A DNA stretch of 64,000 bases, from contig NZ_CP019332.1 of the NCBI RefSeq assembly GCF_002163855.1, positions 1,467,145 to 1,531,144 of the forward strand, in the 5' to 3' direction. The DNA comes from Winogradskyella sp. PC-19 (GTDB taxonomy: Bacteria; Bacteroidota; Bacteroidia; Flavobacteriales; Flavobacteriaceae). The notes under the pieces were generated by a model. That model searched no databases and had not been told where the DNA came from. It saw only the letters and a program-made list of their open reading frames with translations. The translations under genes and the position numbers were made by a program. This document shows, in pieces, positions 45,101 through 53,800 of the stretch. The stretch's first letter is position 1; each line of letters begins with the position of its first letter.

Positions 45101-45606
45101 TTTTTTATAAATCCAAATTGATTTGAAGAACTCCATTGATATCTAAAAGTTAAACCTAAGTCATGATTAATTTCCTCAAAAATCACCTTATTACCATATC
45201 GGCTTTTGTAAAGATTTTGGGTTGTATTATACTTGCCTAGTGACCGTATGGCTAATGGCTCCCACATGTATACTTGACCATCTTTTGTGATTTTAAAAAC
45301 AGATTTATTACCTGTAATATCTGCAGATTCTGTTATTTTATCGTCTGTATAATATGGGAATAAAGCAAATTCAGAATTTTTTCGTCCCGCGGTTAGACCT
45401 CCATTACTAGATATAAACATCCAGTGGTTAGAGTCGCTAACGATACTCATAAAAAACGGACGCATCTTGTCGCTGTTAGAGATTTTGAAATAATTTTCAT
45501 TATCTATAACAATTGTTTTAAGTTCTATATTATTGGTAAAATTCAAGGTTTGCTCTTTTTCTGCTAAAACAGTGTTAGTCATTATACGATTAATGTTAAG
45601 TAACAT
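42112..45606 (-). CDS. Candidate beta-1,3-glucan phosphorylase (GH149/GH94-like)
   Basis: A 1164-residue cytoplasmic protein with no signal peptide. An N-terminal beta-sandwich region (about 20-330) precedes an alpha-helical barrel. GH94-like landmarks are WRDIFQNWEA (about residue 475), DPWSYIGYWGDHQIIYLLKFLE, RPEWNDANNALVGNG (candidate catalytic Asp662) and a C-terminal PGMTGQVKEDILSRFGELGV. Size and domain order fit GH149 beta-1,3-oligoglucan phosphorylases (about 1100 residues), with GH161 or GH94 as alternatives. It would release glucose 1-phosphate from imported oligosaccharides. The first ATG overlaps a palindrome; the ATG at 45582 is an alternative start. Family call is by motif memory. 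Confidence 0.72.
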   Translation of the reverse strand: MLLNINRIMTNTVLAEKEQTLNFTNNIELKTIVIDNENYFKISNSDKMRPFFMSIVSDSNHWMFISSNGGLTAGRKNSEFALFPYYTDDKITESADITGNKSVFKITKDGQVYMWEPLAIRSLGKYNTTQNLYKSRYGNKVIFEEINHDLGLTFRYQWSSSNQFGFIKKSKLINTSETPVKVTLLDGIQNIVPASIGSDIQNSASNLVDAYKRNELHEPTGMGIFALSAILVDKAEASEALKANVVWSLGFENPTYLLSSLQLDNFRSRKSISQELDIKAEKGAYFVSTEIELSAQTSKQWMIVADVNKNHSDIAYLAKQIKEDNSLIDKVNQNISEGTKRLVKLNAASDGIQVSADSLRDTRHFANTLFNIMRGGIFDNGYQIEKWDFKNYLSNANKKVARTSESVLENLPEVFSLADIQTIAYNSEDKNFRRLCLEYMPLKFSRRHGDPSRPWNKFSINTRSEIDGSKILDYEGNWRDIFQNWEALAHSYPQFIESMIHKFLNATTFDGYNPYRVTKGGFDWETIEPDDPWSYIGYWGDHQIIYLLKFLEFINNHQPGKLEGFFSKDLFVYANVPYKIKSYKDLLKDPKDTIVFDEALDHKINEERQQLGADGALLRDENRFIIKANFVEKILATSLAKLSNFIPEGGIWMNTQRPEWNDANNALVGNGVSMVTLYYLRRFFNFFEELLATTNIKDVQVSNEIFDFFNGVLNTFENHKSLLGDAINDSDKKLILDSLGKAGSQFRDNIYNNAFSGRKTTLSIDRLKDFVTISKSYLEHSIRANKRSDNLYHAYNLMTVNEDNSVSISYLSEMLEGQVAVLSSGYLNANETLDVLNALKQSKLFRQDQYSYLLYPNKELKGFLDRNTIPEEAIQSSRLLQELLQDKNAQIVEQDVNGEYHFNGNFKNAGDLSDALEKLSETKYSEYLESDTPKVLQTFEDVFNHKAFTGRSGTFYGYEGLGSIYWHMVSKLLLAVQECCVDAVNAAENEVVIGQLLEHFYEINEGIGVHKSPELYGAFPTDPYSHTPGGKGAQQPGMTGQVKEDILSRFGELGVFVEEGRLTFNPCLLRKEEFLQADKETKYVNIDGEFTDLKLVKGSLAFTYCQVPVVYHISTNNSIEVTMTDESKSTFEGLQLDVKLSDSLFSRTGAIRRIDVHINSAILK

Positions 45607-45608
45607 TA
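45591..45608. promoter_or_regulatory. 8-2-8 inverted repeat at the phosphorylase gene start
   Basis: TAATGTTA-AG-TAACATTA, perfect 8-base arms, overlapping the first ATG (45606) of the phosphorylase-like gene and lying 9 bases before the second ATG (45582). Suitable in size for a dimeric repressor such as the LacI-type protein at 34199-35206, but this is inference. Confidence 0.4.
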
Positions 45609-45613
45609 TTTTA

Positions 45614-45654
45614 TAACAAAAGGCTAACTCTTAGAATAGTAATAGTTAGCCTTT
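45614..45654 (-). terminator. Hairpin between surface and intracellular modules
   Basis: AAAGGCTAACT (45619-45629) with AGTTAGCCTTT (45644-45654), a perfect 11-bp stem and 14-base loop, 18 bases after the stop of the multi-jelly-roll lipoprotein gene. On the minus strand TTTTG follows, a short T tract. Partial termination with readthrough is plausible. Confidence 0.65.
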
Positions 45655-45671
45655 CTATTTATGTATTTAAT

Positions 45672-48455
45672 TTATTCTAAACGGATATTATCGAAGTAAA
45701 ACACTTTATCTGTTGTTGTAACTTCTGTATCAGTACCGTCAGGGTTATCTGGCTTAATTACCAATTGATTTACACCTGTATTACTTGGCGGTATTCCAGT
45801 AAAAGTAATCTCAACTTCAGTCCATGTATTTGCGTTAGTAATTGTTGCAAACTGAGGGCCAGGATTACCAGAGTTAGGATCTTGTGGATCACTATTAATT
45901 TCAAAACGCATAACCACATTTGCTTCATTAGTATATACTAAGAATTTGAATGTTCCTGTACCATCAAAATTACTTGGAAATGCATTTTGAATTCCGCCCC
46001 AACGATTTATCCCTGCAGATTTATCTACTCGTAATACAAAATCAGACGTATTTAAACCTGAGGCATCTGGGTTATCTGTTAGGCTAGTTGCCATTCCTGC
46101 TCCTGTGCTAGAAAACGTACTTGTAAATGACTCACAATCTTCAAAAGTCACTGGGAAAGCTGTTGCTGGAACTGCACCAGTAGTACAACCACCACCAGTT
46201 CCGCCACCGCCACCTCCAGGTGTACCGTAAACCATTAAGTCATCAAAATAATATGTACTACCATCTGCAACATTAAAGTTGAAGAAAATCACAAGCTTAT
46301 TAAATTGTGGTGTTGCAGTTGGAGCAAAATCATAAGTTAATTCTGTCCATGTATTTGCAGCACCTGTTGTTTGCAAAATTTCAACAAAATTTCCAGCATT
46401 ACCTATTTCTTCTAGTTTTAATAAAACTGGTGTGTTAGCTACTGGCGACCAAACTTTCATTTTCATACCTTCTGAAGTATTGAAGTCTAGCTTATCCGTT
46501 AAATCAATTTGTACATTGTCAAATGGAGAAGCATTGAATCTTATAACCTCTGCAACTCTACATGAGCTATTTACAGAACCTGCAAAATCAGGATTATCGA
46601 TATAAGACACACCAGTATTGTCTCCAATTAAAGCAGGAGTATCAGTCTGGAATGTGATATTTAAATCTGCTGCTGCAATGGACTCTGTAGTTTCAGGAAC
46701 ACAGTTTCCTCCACCGCCACCTCCAGCGCCATAAACCATAATGTCGTCAACAAAATATGTACTAGCATCACCAACATTAAAGTTGAAGAAGATAACCATT
46801 TTGTTGAACTGAGGAGTTGCTGTTGCTGGGAAGTCATATGTTAGTTCTGTCCATGTGTTTGCAGCACCAGTAGTTTGTAATATTTCAACAAAATTTCCTG
46901 AGTTTCCTATTTCTTCTAATTTTAAAAGAACAGGTGTATTTGCAACTGGTGACCAAACCTTCATTTTCATACCTTCAGAAGTATTAAAATCTAATTTATC
47001 AGCTAAATCTATTTGAAGATTATCAAAAGGCGAATTATTAAATCTTGTGACTTGACCAACTCTACAAGACATGTTTGCTCCAGAAGCATCTGGATTGTCA
47101 ATATAAGAGAAAGCTACATTATCTTCAATTACTGTAGGTGAATCTGTTTGGAATGTAATGTTTAAATCCGCTGCTGCTATTGACTCTGTAGTTTCAGGTG
47201 TACAAGCTGGACCAGTATTACCAGAAACTTGTGCAAAATCATCAACATAAAAAGTTCCAGCATCAGTTTGATTAAATGCTACAAATAGCACCATATCATT
47301 ATAAGAACCAGTAGAGTTTAGAGTAAATGTCAACTCTTCCCAACCAGTACCCATGTGCATTTGATTATCTTCAACATCAGCTTCTGTACCATCTTCAAAC
47401 TTTAATAAAATTGGAAGCGCTTGATTTGAAAATATTTTTACGCTAACACCTTGGTCTGTAGAAAAATCAATTGGAACATCTAAATTAAAAAATGCATTTT
47501 CAAAATTGTCGCCACCATTGGTGATTTGACCTACTTTTGTTGCATCTGCATTGATACCAGATAATTCAGGATTATCAACAACTGTAAAACTAACATTACC
47601 TACTATTTTTGCTGCATAATCAATTGTTTCACAATCAAAATCCATTGGGAATTCTAAGTCTGTATCTGTACATGGGATATCAGCTGTGTTAATTTGAGAA
47701 ATGTCATCTATGTAAAATGTTCCTGCTGTAGTACCTGGACCATCAACAAAAAATGTTACTGTAGAATAGCTAGCTGCTGAGTCAAAGGTAAAATAAAGTT
47801 CTTCCCATCCTGTACCACCATGACTAGCTAAAATTTCTGTATCTGCAGCTGTTCCATTTTCTAACTTTAATAGAATATCAATTGGAGAAGTAGACCAGAA
47901 AAGTATTTTCACTGTTTTGTCTACAGATAAGTCAAGGTCTACACCTAAATCAAAAAAGAAGCCTTCAAAAGTTGCGCCACTATTTACAATTTCTCCAACA
48001 TTTGAAACCGTTGGATTTGCTCCTGAAGCATCTGGATTTTCAACTATTTGAAATGCTGTTCCACCAAATACAGTTGCTCCATAATCTACTAATGGATTAT
48101 CAAAAGAAATAGGGAAACCTACTTCTTCAGGTATAGCGATAGTAAAAGTGTCCTCAAAAGTATCAGAAGCTCCTGCAACATTTGTTGCTTCTAAAACTAC
48201 AGTATATGTACCCGATGTATATACCTTTATAGGATTTACTTCTGTTGATGTTGTTCCATCTCCTAAATCCCAAGTATAGTTATCTGCATTGGTAGATGTG
48301 TTAATAAATGATACAACACCAGTATCTTGATTAATTGTTTGAGTGAACTCTGCATTAATCTGTGGTAAGACTGCATCGTCTTCATCACAACCTAAATATG
48401 CTAAAGCCAAAAACAAGACTGACAGCAACTTTATTCCTTTCGTTATTTTTTTCAT
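45672..48455 (-). CDS. Surface glycan-binding lipoprotein: PKD plus five jelly-roll domains
   Basis: About 927 residues from ATG 48455, with lipoprotein signal LFLALAYLGC. A PKD domain (AEFTQTINQDTGVVSF ... YTWDLGDGTTSTE) is followed by five jelly-roll modules of about 150 residues. Each opens with a FPxxFD- or TTESIAAADL-type strand and closes with a FYxDD motif. Modules three and four are nearly identical in protein, joined by Gly-rich linkers (GGGGGGN, GGGGGG), but differ at many synonymous codon positions. No catalytic residues are evident. It directly follows the GH16 gene and takes the place of SusE/SGBP-type proteins in ordinary loci. Glucan binding is inferred. Confidence 0.85.
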   Translation of the reverse strand: MKKITKGIKLLSVLFLALAYLGCDEDDAVLPQINAEFTQTINQDTGVVSFINTSTNADNYTWDLGDGTTSTEVNPIKVYTSGTYTVVLEATNVAGASDTFEDTFTIAIPEEVGFPISFDNPLVDYGATVFGGTAFQIVENPDASGANPTVSNVGEIVNSGATFEGFFFDLGVDLDLSVDKTVKILFWSTSPIDILLKLENGTAADTEILASHGGTGWEELYFTFDSAASYSTVTFFVDGPGTTAGTFYIDDISQINTADIPCTDTDLEFPMDFDCETIDYAAKIVGNVSFTVVDNPELSGINADATKVGQITNGGDNFENAFFNLDVPIDFSTDQGVSVKIFSNQALPILLKFEDGTEADVEDNQMHMGTGWEELTFTLNSTGSYNDMVLFVAFNQTDAGTFYVDDFAQVSGNTGPACTPETTESIAAADLNITFQTDSPTVIEDNVAFSYIDNPDASGANMSCRVGQVTRFNNSPFDNLQIDLADKLDFNTSEGMKMKVWSPVANTPVLLKLEEIGNSGNFVEILQTTGAANTWTELTYDFPATATPQFNKMVIFFNFNVGDASTYFVDDIMVYGAGGGGGGNCVPETTESIAAADLNITFQTDTPALIGDNTGVSYIDNPDFAGSVNSSCRVAEVIRFNASPFDNVQIDLTDKLDFNTSEGMKMKVWSPVANTPVLLKLEEIGNAGNFVEILQTTGAANTWTELTYDFAPTATPQFNKLVIFFNFNVADGSTYYFDDLMVYGTPGGGGGGTGGGCTTGAVPATAFPVTFEDCESFTSTFSSTGAGMATSLTDNPDASGLNTSDFVLRVDKSAGINRWGGIQNAFPSNFDGTGTFKFLVYTNEANVVMRFEINSDPQDPNSGNPGPQFATITNANTWTEVEITFTGIPPSNTGVNQLVIKPDNPDGTDTEVTTTDKVFYFDNIRLE

Positions 48456-48479
48456 AATATTATTGTATTGCATGATTTA

Positions 48480-49349
48480 TTATTGTTTGTAAACTCGAAC
48501 GTAATCTACGAGCATGGTTTGTGGAAATTCTGTTTCTGCGTTTGGTGGTCCTGGCAAGTTACCTCCAACTGCTACGTTTAATATGATATAGAATGGTCTA
48601 TCATTAAACACCCATTCGCCTTCCCCATTTGTTTCCTCATCTATATCTTCTGGAGTAATCTGATTATATAATACATCGTCAATATAGAAGTTAATATAGT
48701 CTGGACCCCACTCAATGCCGTATACATGAAACTCTGTGTCTACTCTTGTATTTTCTAAAGTATAGCTTTTTGATACAGACTCTGCTCCTGAATAACTTGG
48801 TCCATGAACAGTACCAAATATTTTAGTTGGTTCGTCACCTACATTTTCCATAATATCAATTTCACCAATTTGCGGCCAAATTGAACCATCACTATCTTCT
48901 CCTAACAACCAAAATGCCGGCCACATTCCTTGTCCATAAGGTAAACGTATGCGAGCCTCAAAGCGTCCATATTGTTGTTGAACATTATTTTTTGTTTGCA
49001 GTCTTGCTGAAGTATACTGTGCACCATTGAACTCTTCTTGTCTAGGTGTTATTAGTAGATACCCGTTTTCTACAGTGGCATTTTCAGGCCTATCAGTATA
49101 ATATTGTAATTCATTATTTCCCCAACCTGGTATTCCTTGTGCTGTACCGTCACCAATATCGAAATTCCATATGTCTGTGTCTATCACACCATCCTTATCG
49201 AAGTTGTCTTCAAAAACTAAATTACTAAAAGTTGCAACGGTTTGTGTTTCGTCTGTATTACAGCTTACTGTAGAAGCTATTAAAAAAATACCGAGAAGTA
49301 CATTCCCTAAGGTTAGTTTTTTTGTTGTTTTCATAATCTTCATTTTCAT
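48480..49349 (-). CDS. GH16 lipoprotein (laminarinase type)
   Basis: 289 residues with lipoprotein signal ending LIASTVSC (Cys30 from this start; ATGs at 49343 and 49334 are alternatives). The GH16 beta-jelly-roll has catalytic motif GEIDIMENVG (nucleophile Glu163, Asp165, acid/base Glu168), preceded by WPAFWLLG and RLQTKNNVQQQYGRFEARI. EIDIME with the extra Met is the laminarinase (beta-bulge) form. It probably cuts beta-1,3-glucan at the cell surface. Located between two binding lipoproteins. Confidence 0.95.
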   Translation of the reverse strand: MKMKIMKTTKKLTLGNVLLGIFLIASTVSCNTDETQTVATFSNLVFEDNFDKDGVIDTDIWNFDIGDGTAQGIPGWGNNELQYYTDRPENATVENGYLLITPRQEEFNGAQYTSARLQTKNNVQQQYGRFEARIRLPYGQGMWPAFWLLGEDSDGSIWPQIGEIDIMENVGDEPTKIFGTVHGPSYSGAESVSKSYTLENTRVDTEFHVYGIEWGPDYINFYIDDVLYNQITPEDIDEETNGEGEWVFNDRPFYIILNVAVGGNLPGPPNAETEFPQTMLVDYVRVYKQ

Positions 49350-49381
49350 ATTACTTTATAAAATATATGTCATTGATACCT

Positions 49382-50815
49382 TTAATAGAAATAAATATTG
49401 TCTACGAAAAGATTTGATATCGTTGGATTTGCTGGTCCACTCTCAGAATTAAATAATAGTAGTCCTATTCTAGATAAATCACTCAATCCTGAAAAACTAG
49501 ATAATGGGATATCAAAGCTTACCCAAGTATCTTGAGCTAGTTCGCTTCCATTTATTAAGAAGGAGCCAACTGTTTCCGTAGCGCCATAATTAGTAAGTTC
49601 TAATAATAGTCTATCTCCTGATTGCAACGCTTCCTGAACATTTATATCTATATGCAATGTCGTTAAATTTGTAGCGTTAACTGGAGGCACTGCTTCTGCT
49701 GGGAATATTACATCGTTAAAAACTATACCAACAAAATTTAAATTTGTGTAGCTGATTATTGATTGATTAGCAACAGGCAAAACTCCACCTAGTGTCGTCT
49801 GAAAAGGCTCAAAAAATGAATTATATCTAGAGACTGGAATATCAGTGTATGCATCACTGAACAAAGAAACCACTGATGAAGCATCTTGGGTTGGTACAGG
49901 TGCAAATTGAAATGGCCCGCTAGTTGTTATCTCTAATGAACCTTCGGCTAAAACTCCATTTAGTTGTGCAGTGATTGTTGCAGAACCTTCGCCAATAATA
50001 GAAATCTCTCCAAGTTCATTAACAATAGCAACATCTATATTTGAAGACTCAAAATCAAAATAAGAAGGAGATGCTCCGACCGTTATGTTGCTACCATCTT
50101 CTACGTTAAACGTTTGTGTAAGGCCTGTAATTTCTATTGTTGTATCCGTAAAAGCTTGTTGAACTATATCTTGACCATCAAAAATTCTTGGTCTTGGTTG
50201 AGCAATCGTTCCAAGATTTTCGAATCTTAACTCATCAATCCAAAATGTAAAACCAAATCCATTAGTACTGTTAGTTCCTGCAGAAAAAATAAACACTCCC
50301 TTTTCTTGTATTAATTTTGATGGGTCTGGAATTGGAATTGTATATTTTCTCCAGTCAGTAGAAAGTTGCGTATCTGATTTACCAACGCTATACTTATTTT
50401 CTTCAAAATCAGTACCAAATCCAAATAAGCCTACAGTAGCAGTTGTCGAAGCTTTAGCATAAAATGTTAACGCATCAAACCCACTTAAATCTCTTCCTGT
50501 TCCTCGATCTAGAAAAATACCTCCAATAAAACCGCCATTTGGGTCGTTTGGTGCAGGCACATCTATTCGTATTGAAGAGTTACCTTCAAAAGCTTCATTT
50601 TCGTCAGTACCAAAGCCTTGAGGATTAGCGCCAGCAGCTGGATCAAAAGAAACAAAAAATTCGTCTGTAAGACCTACGGGTGCATCTGTAAATATATCTC
50701 CTGTAGCAGGAAATGAAGCAAATTCAACATCGTCTGACAATCCTCTCTCACATCCTAGCATCACAAAAGTAAAAGCTAGAATTGTAAATACTTTATATGT
50801 ATTAATTTTTTTCAT
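49382..50815 (-). CDS. Lipoprotein with CBM-like, BIG2-like and jelly-roll domains
   Basis: 477 residues, lipoprotein signal FVMLGC (Cys22). Residues about 30-205 form a carbohydrate-binding-like jelly roll (FEGNSSIRIDVPAPND, FWIDELRFENL). About 215-300 is a BIG2-like Ig domain (ITVGASPSYFDFESSNIDVA ... GSATITAQLNG). About 305-477 is a second jelly roll starting APVPTQDASSVVSLFSDAY, the type often attached to flavobacterial GH16 enzymes. It is non-catalytic by inspection. It begins 8 bases after the barrel-fusion gene and is probably a surface glucan-binding partner of it. Confidence 0.85.
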   Translation of the reverse strand: MKKINTYKVFTILAFTFVMLGCERGLSDDVEFASFPATGDIFTDAPVGLTDEFFVSFDPAAGANPQGFGTDENEAFEGNSSIRIDVPAPNDPNGGFIGGIFLDRGTGRDLSGFDALTFYAKASTTATVGLFGFGTDFEENKYSVGKSDTQLSTDWRKYTIPIPDPSKLIQEKGVFIFSAGTNSTNGFGFTFWIDELRFENLGTIAQPRPRIFDGQDIVQQAFTDTTIEITGLTQTFNVEDGSNITVGASPSYFDFESSNIDVAIVNELGEISIIGEGSATITAQLNGVLAEGSLEITTSGPFQFAPVPTQDASSVVSLFSDAYTDIPVSRYNSFFEPFQTTLGGVLPVANQSIISYTNLNFVGIVFNDVIFPAEAVPPVNATNLTTLHIDINVQEALQSGDRLLLELTNYGATETVGSFLINGSELAQDTWVSFDIPLSSFSGLSDLSRIGLLLFNSESGPANPTISNLFVDNIYFY

Positions 50816-50823
50816 CTTAAAAA

Positions 50824-53800
50824 TTATTTTCCAATATTAATATGTACATAAGTTCTAATTTCCCATTCTTGACCATTATCAAAACCAACGTTACTAATAG
50901 GTGGTACTGGCGGGAATGTGTTTGGCGCAACAAAATTAGGTCCAAAGCGAGGTGAGAATTCATTTAATGATCTCCATGTACCTCTTATTCCAATTCTTGT
51001 ACTTGGCAGAATAAACCAATCTGGTTTTCCTAGGCTAGTTGAAATATCTACCATAAGCTGTAAAGGGAATGTGAGGTTAAAGTCTCTATGATAATCGAAT
51101 GGTCCCCAATCATTTACCTTAACATGTGTTTGAAGCATCATTTTTTTATAAATAACCCTTACATCTCCTCCAAAGCGTTTAATCAATCTATCACTATCTC
51201 CGTTTGCTTGTCCGTTACCATAATAGAAGTTTCCTATTATACCTAAATCGTTATTTAGTTTTGAAACCATTCTTGAGTTAATCTCCCATAAATCTTCAGC
51301 TGGTGCTGATTGAGGAAAAGCAAAAAACTGTCTGTTTGCTAGAAATCCAATGTGTGCATCAGTTGTAGTAGGAAGACGACGATATGTAAATCCTAAATTT
51401 GCTGCAAATTCAGCATCTTCAGCACGGTCATTATTCCATTCATACATCCATGTTCCTGGTGTTGGATCGTATGTCACTAACATTTCATACCCATAAGTTT
51501 CTCTATTACCGTTTCTAACTGCAAAAGGGTCATCAATAACATTTCTTAATCTTCCTGGTCCTTGAACGTCATTAGGCATCTGAGCCACCAAAGGCTTTTG
51601 GAACATAAAATTTGGAGCTATCTGGAAGTCTCCCATTGTATATGTAAATCCTGATAATAGGTTAACTTGGTTCCCGCTACCTGAGTCTTTTAATCTCCAA
51701 CCAGTAAATGTTTGAGTTTGATCAGCACCACCATTGGCAACTAAGCCCATATAAGCACCTTGGCCGTACCAATTAAAACGACCGCCTTGATACATGACCT
51801 TAAACTTTCCACCCCAATTATCGCTAGATTGAACTTTATCATTATATACTACATAGTTACCTGAGGTTCCTCTAGTGTCTTGAAAACCAACACCATTTAA
51901 TGGGCTTCCTGCCCATATACCACCGACCATAACATTGAATTTACCATAGTCTTTTTCTACAGCAACTGTTGCTCTCTCAGTAGGAAAAGCTGGGATAATA
52001 CCACTTCGTACTTGGTTTGCATCTAATACACGTTGACCAGTATCAGGGTCAATCTGAATTTCTGTTTCAAAATCTCTATGATAAATACCTGTTATATCAT
52101 ACCCTTTATAGTTTTTAGAATATTTGAATAACATTGTAGGGTTTGCACCCCACCAAAGTTGTGGTCCAATTGCAGCTTTTAAACCTTTGAAAGCTCCTTT
52201 ACCATCAATTTCGGCACCTAATATCTCACCACCGTAAATATCTAAATTAGGTCCATAATTAGCTTCTGGATATAATCCAAAAAAGTCTCCTTCATATCCC
52301 CAATGATAATGACCTGTTCTATAAAATCCTCTTAAATCAAAGTCCTTAGCGTTCCACTCAAATTCAGCATTGTAAACTTGAACTCTATTGTTATCATTTA
52401 TAATAATATCCTCTCCATTTGCACCTTCAACAGTAATAGGTCTTGCTCTGTTTTCATAAAAAATCTCATCTATTGGGTTTTGAGCAACATTACCAGTAAT
52501 ATTAAAGTTTACATTAGCACGCATGTTAGATGAAGGCTTTCCTTGAACTCCAATGAAATAAGATTGCATATGATCAAAACCTAATTGATTTGGAAATGCA
52601 TTAGAAGCTGGGTCAGGACTATCTGGTGTTGTAATTAGACTACCACCAGTACTAAATGTTGAAAATCTGGCACTTAATTGGCTTATACTTAATTTACCAC
52701 CATCTTGTGACCCCAAAGCCGCTTTGTCTCCTCTTGCCTTTAAAACAGCATCCATTAAATTAATATTACTGAAATAGTTCTCAACAAAATCAGAATCAAC
52801 TCCTTCATCATAAGGGTTTAACTGATGCGCTTCTTTTAAAGCATAATACACAGCACGAGGATATAAGTCGTAAAGACCTCTTTCATTTGTTGGCCCTTTT
52901 GCACAAATACCAAACCACTCTTCATTCATATTATTACCACCAGGAGCTAAATCTCTCTCATAACCTCCATTTGGCCAAGTAGCCGTTGTATTATGAACGT
53001 CGAAGTCTTTTGTTTGATTCCATTTCCACCAACCATCGCTTGACTGAAAAGTGAAACCACCTATTGAGTTTCCTGTCTTACCCAATCCTGCTGCATTTTG
53101 ATAGATCTCTTTCCAATTACCAATGTTATAGTAAGCTTGACTAAATTGGTCTTCTTTGTTATCTATTGCATTAAATGCATCCGCTCCAAATTCAGCAAAA
53201 AGAATAGGTTTATCCAATTCATCATTCACTCTTTGAAACGCATCACTAAATGAAATACCTCTATACATATTTGTACCATATATATCAACATCTTTACAGT
53301 ACTCTTTAACAATGTCAAGGTATAGTAAATCACCATTACAAATAGCAACCGGAACAGAGTTGTCTATTGCTTTTATTTCTATCGCTGCATCATTGACTGC
53401 TTTGTATAATCCCTCAGCTGCTAATCTTATACCTGGATCAACTCCATCGATAGGAATCGCTTCAGTTTCAGCACCTGTCCATGATAGGTGATAATTATTT
53501 TCGTTACCAATCATGTATATTAATAGCCCAGGAGTATTCTTGTACTTTTTTGCCATATCGGTAACCTCTTTCATAAGAACTTTTCTTGTTTCAGAGTCGG
53601 TGTAGTCGGTTTGTGGTGTCCATGCTCCGTTAATTGTCAAACCATAAGCACCGAATTGGGTATTTAACATTGTGTAAATCCCATAATTCTCATAAATGTA
53701 CGTTATCCATCTAGGCTCCAAACCATAAGTACGAATGGCATTAACACCCATGTTTTTAAATAGTGCCATTTCAGAATCCAATGCAGCTTTGATAATATCA

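Noticed and set aside
46220-47205. An assembly or recent recombination duplicate in the jelly-roll lipoprotein gene.
   Set aside because: The two modules differ at many synonymous positions and in their flanking linkers, which excludes a copy error.
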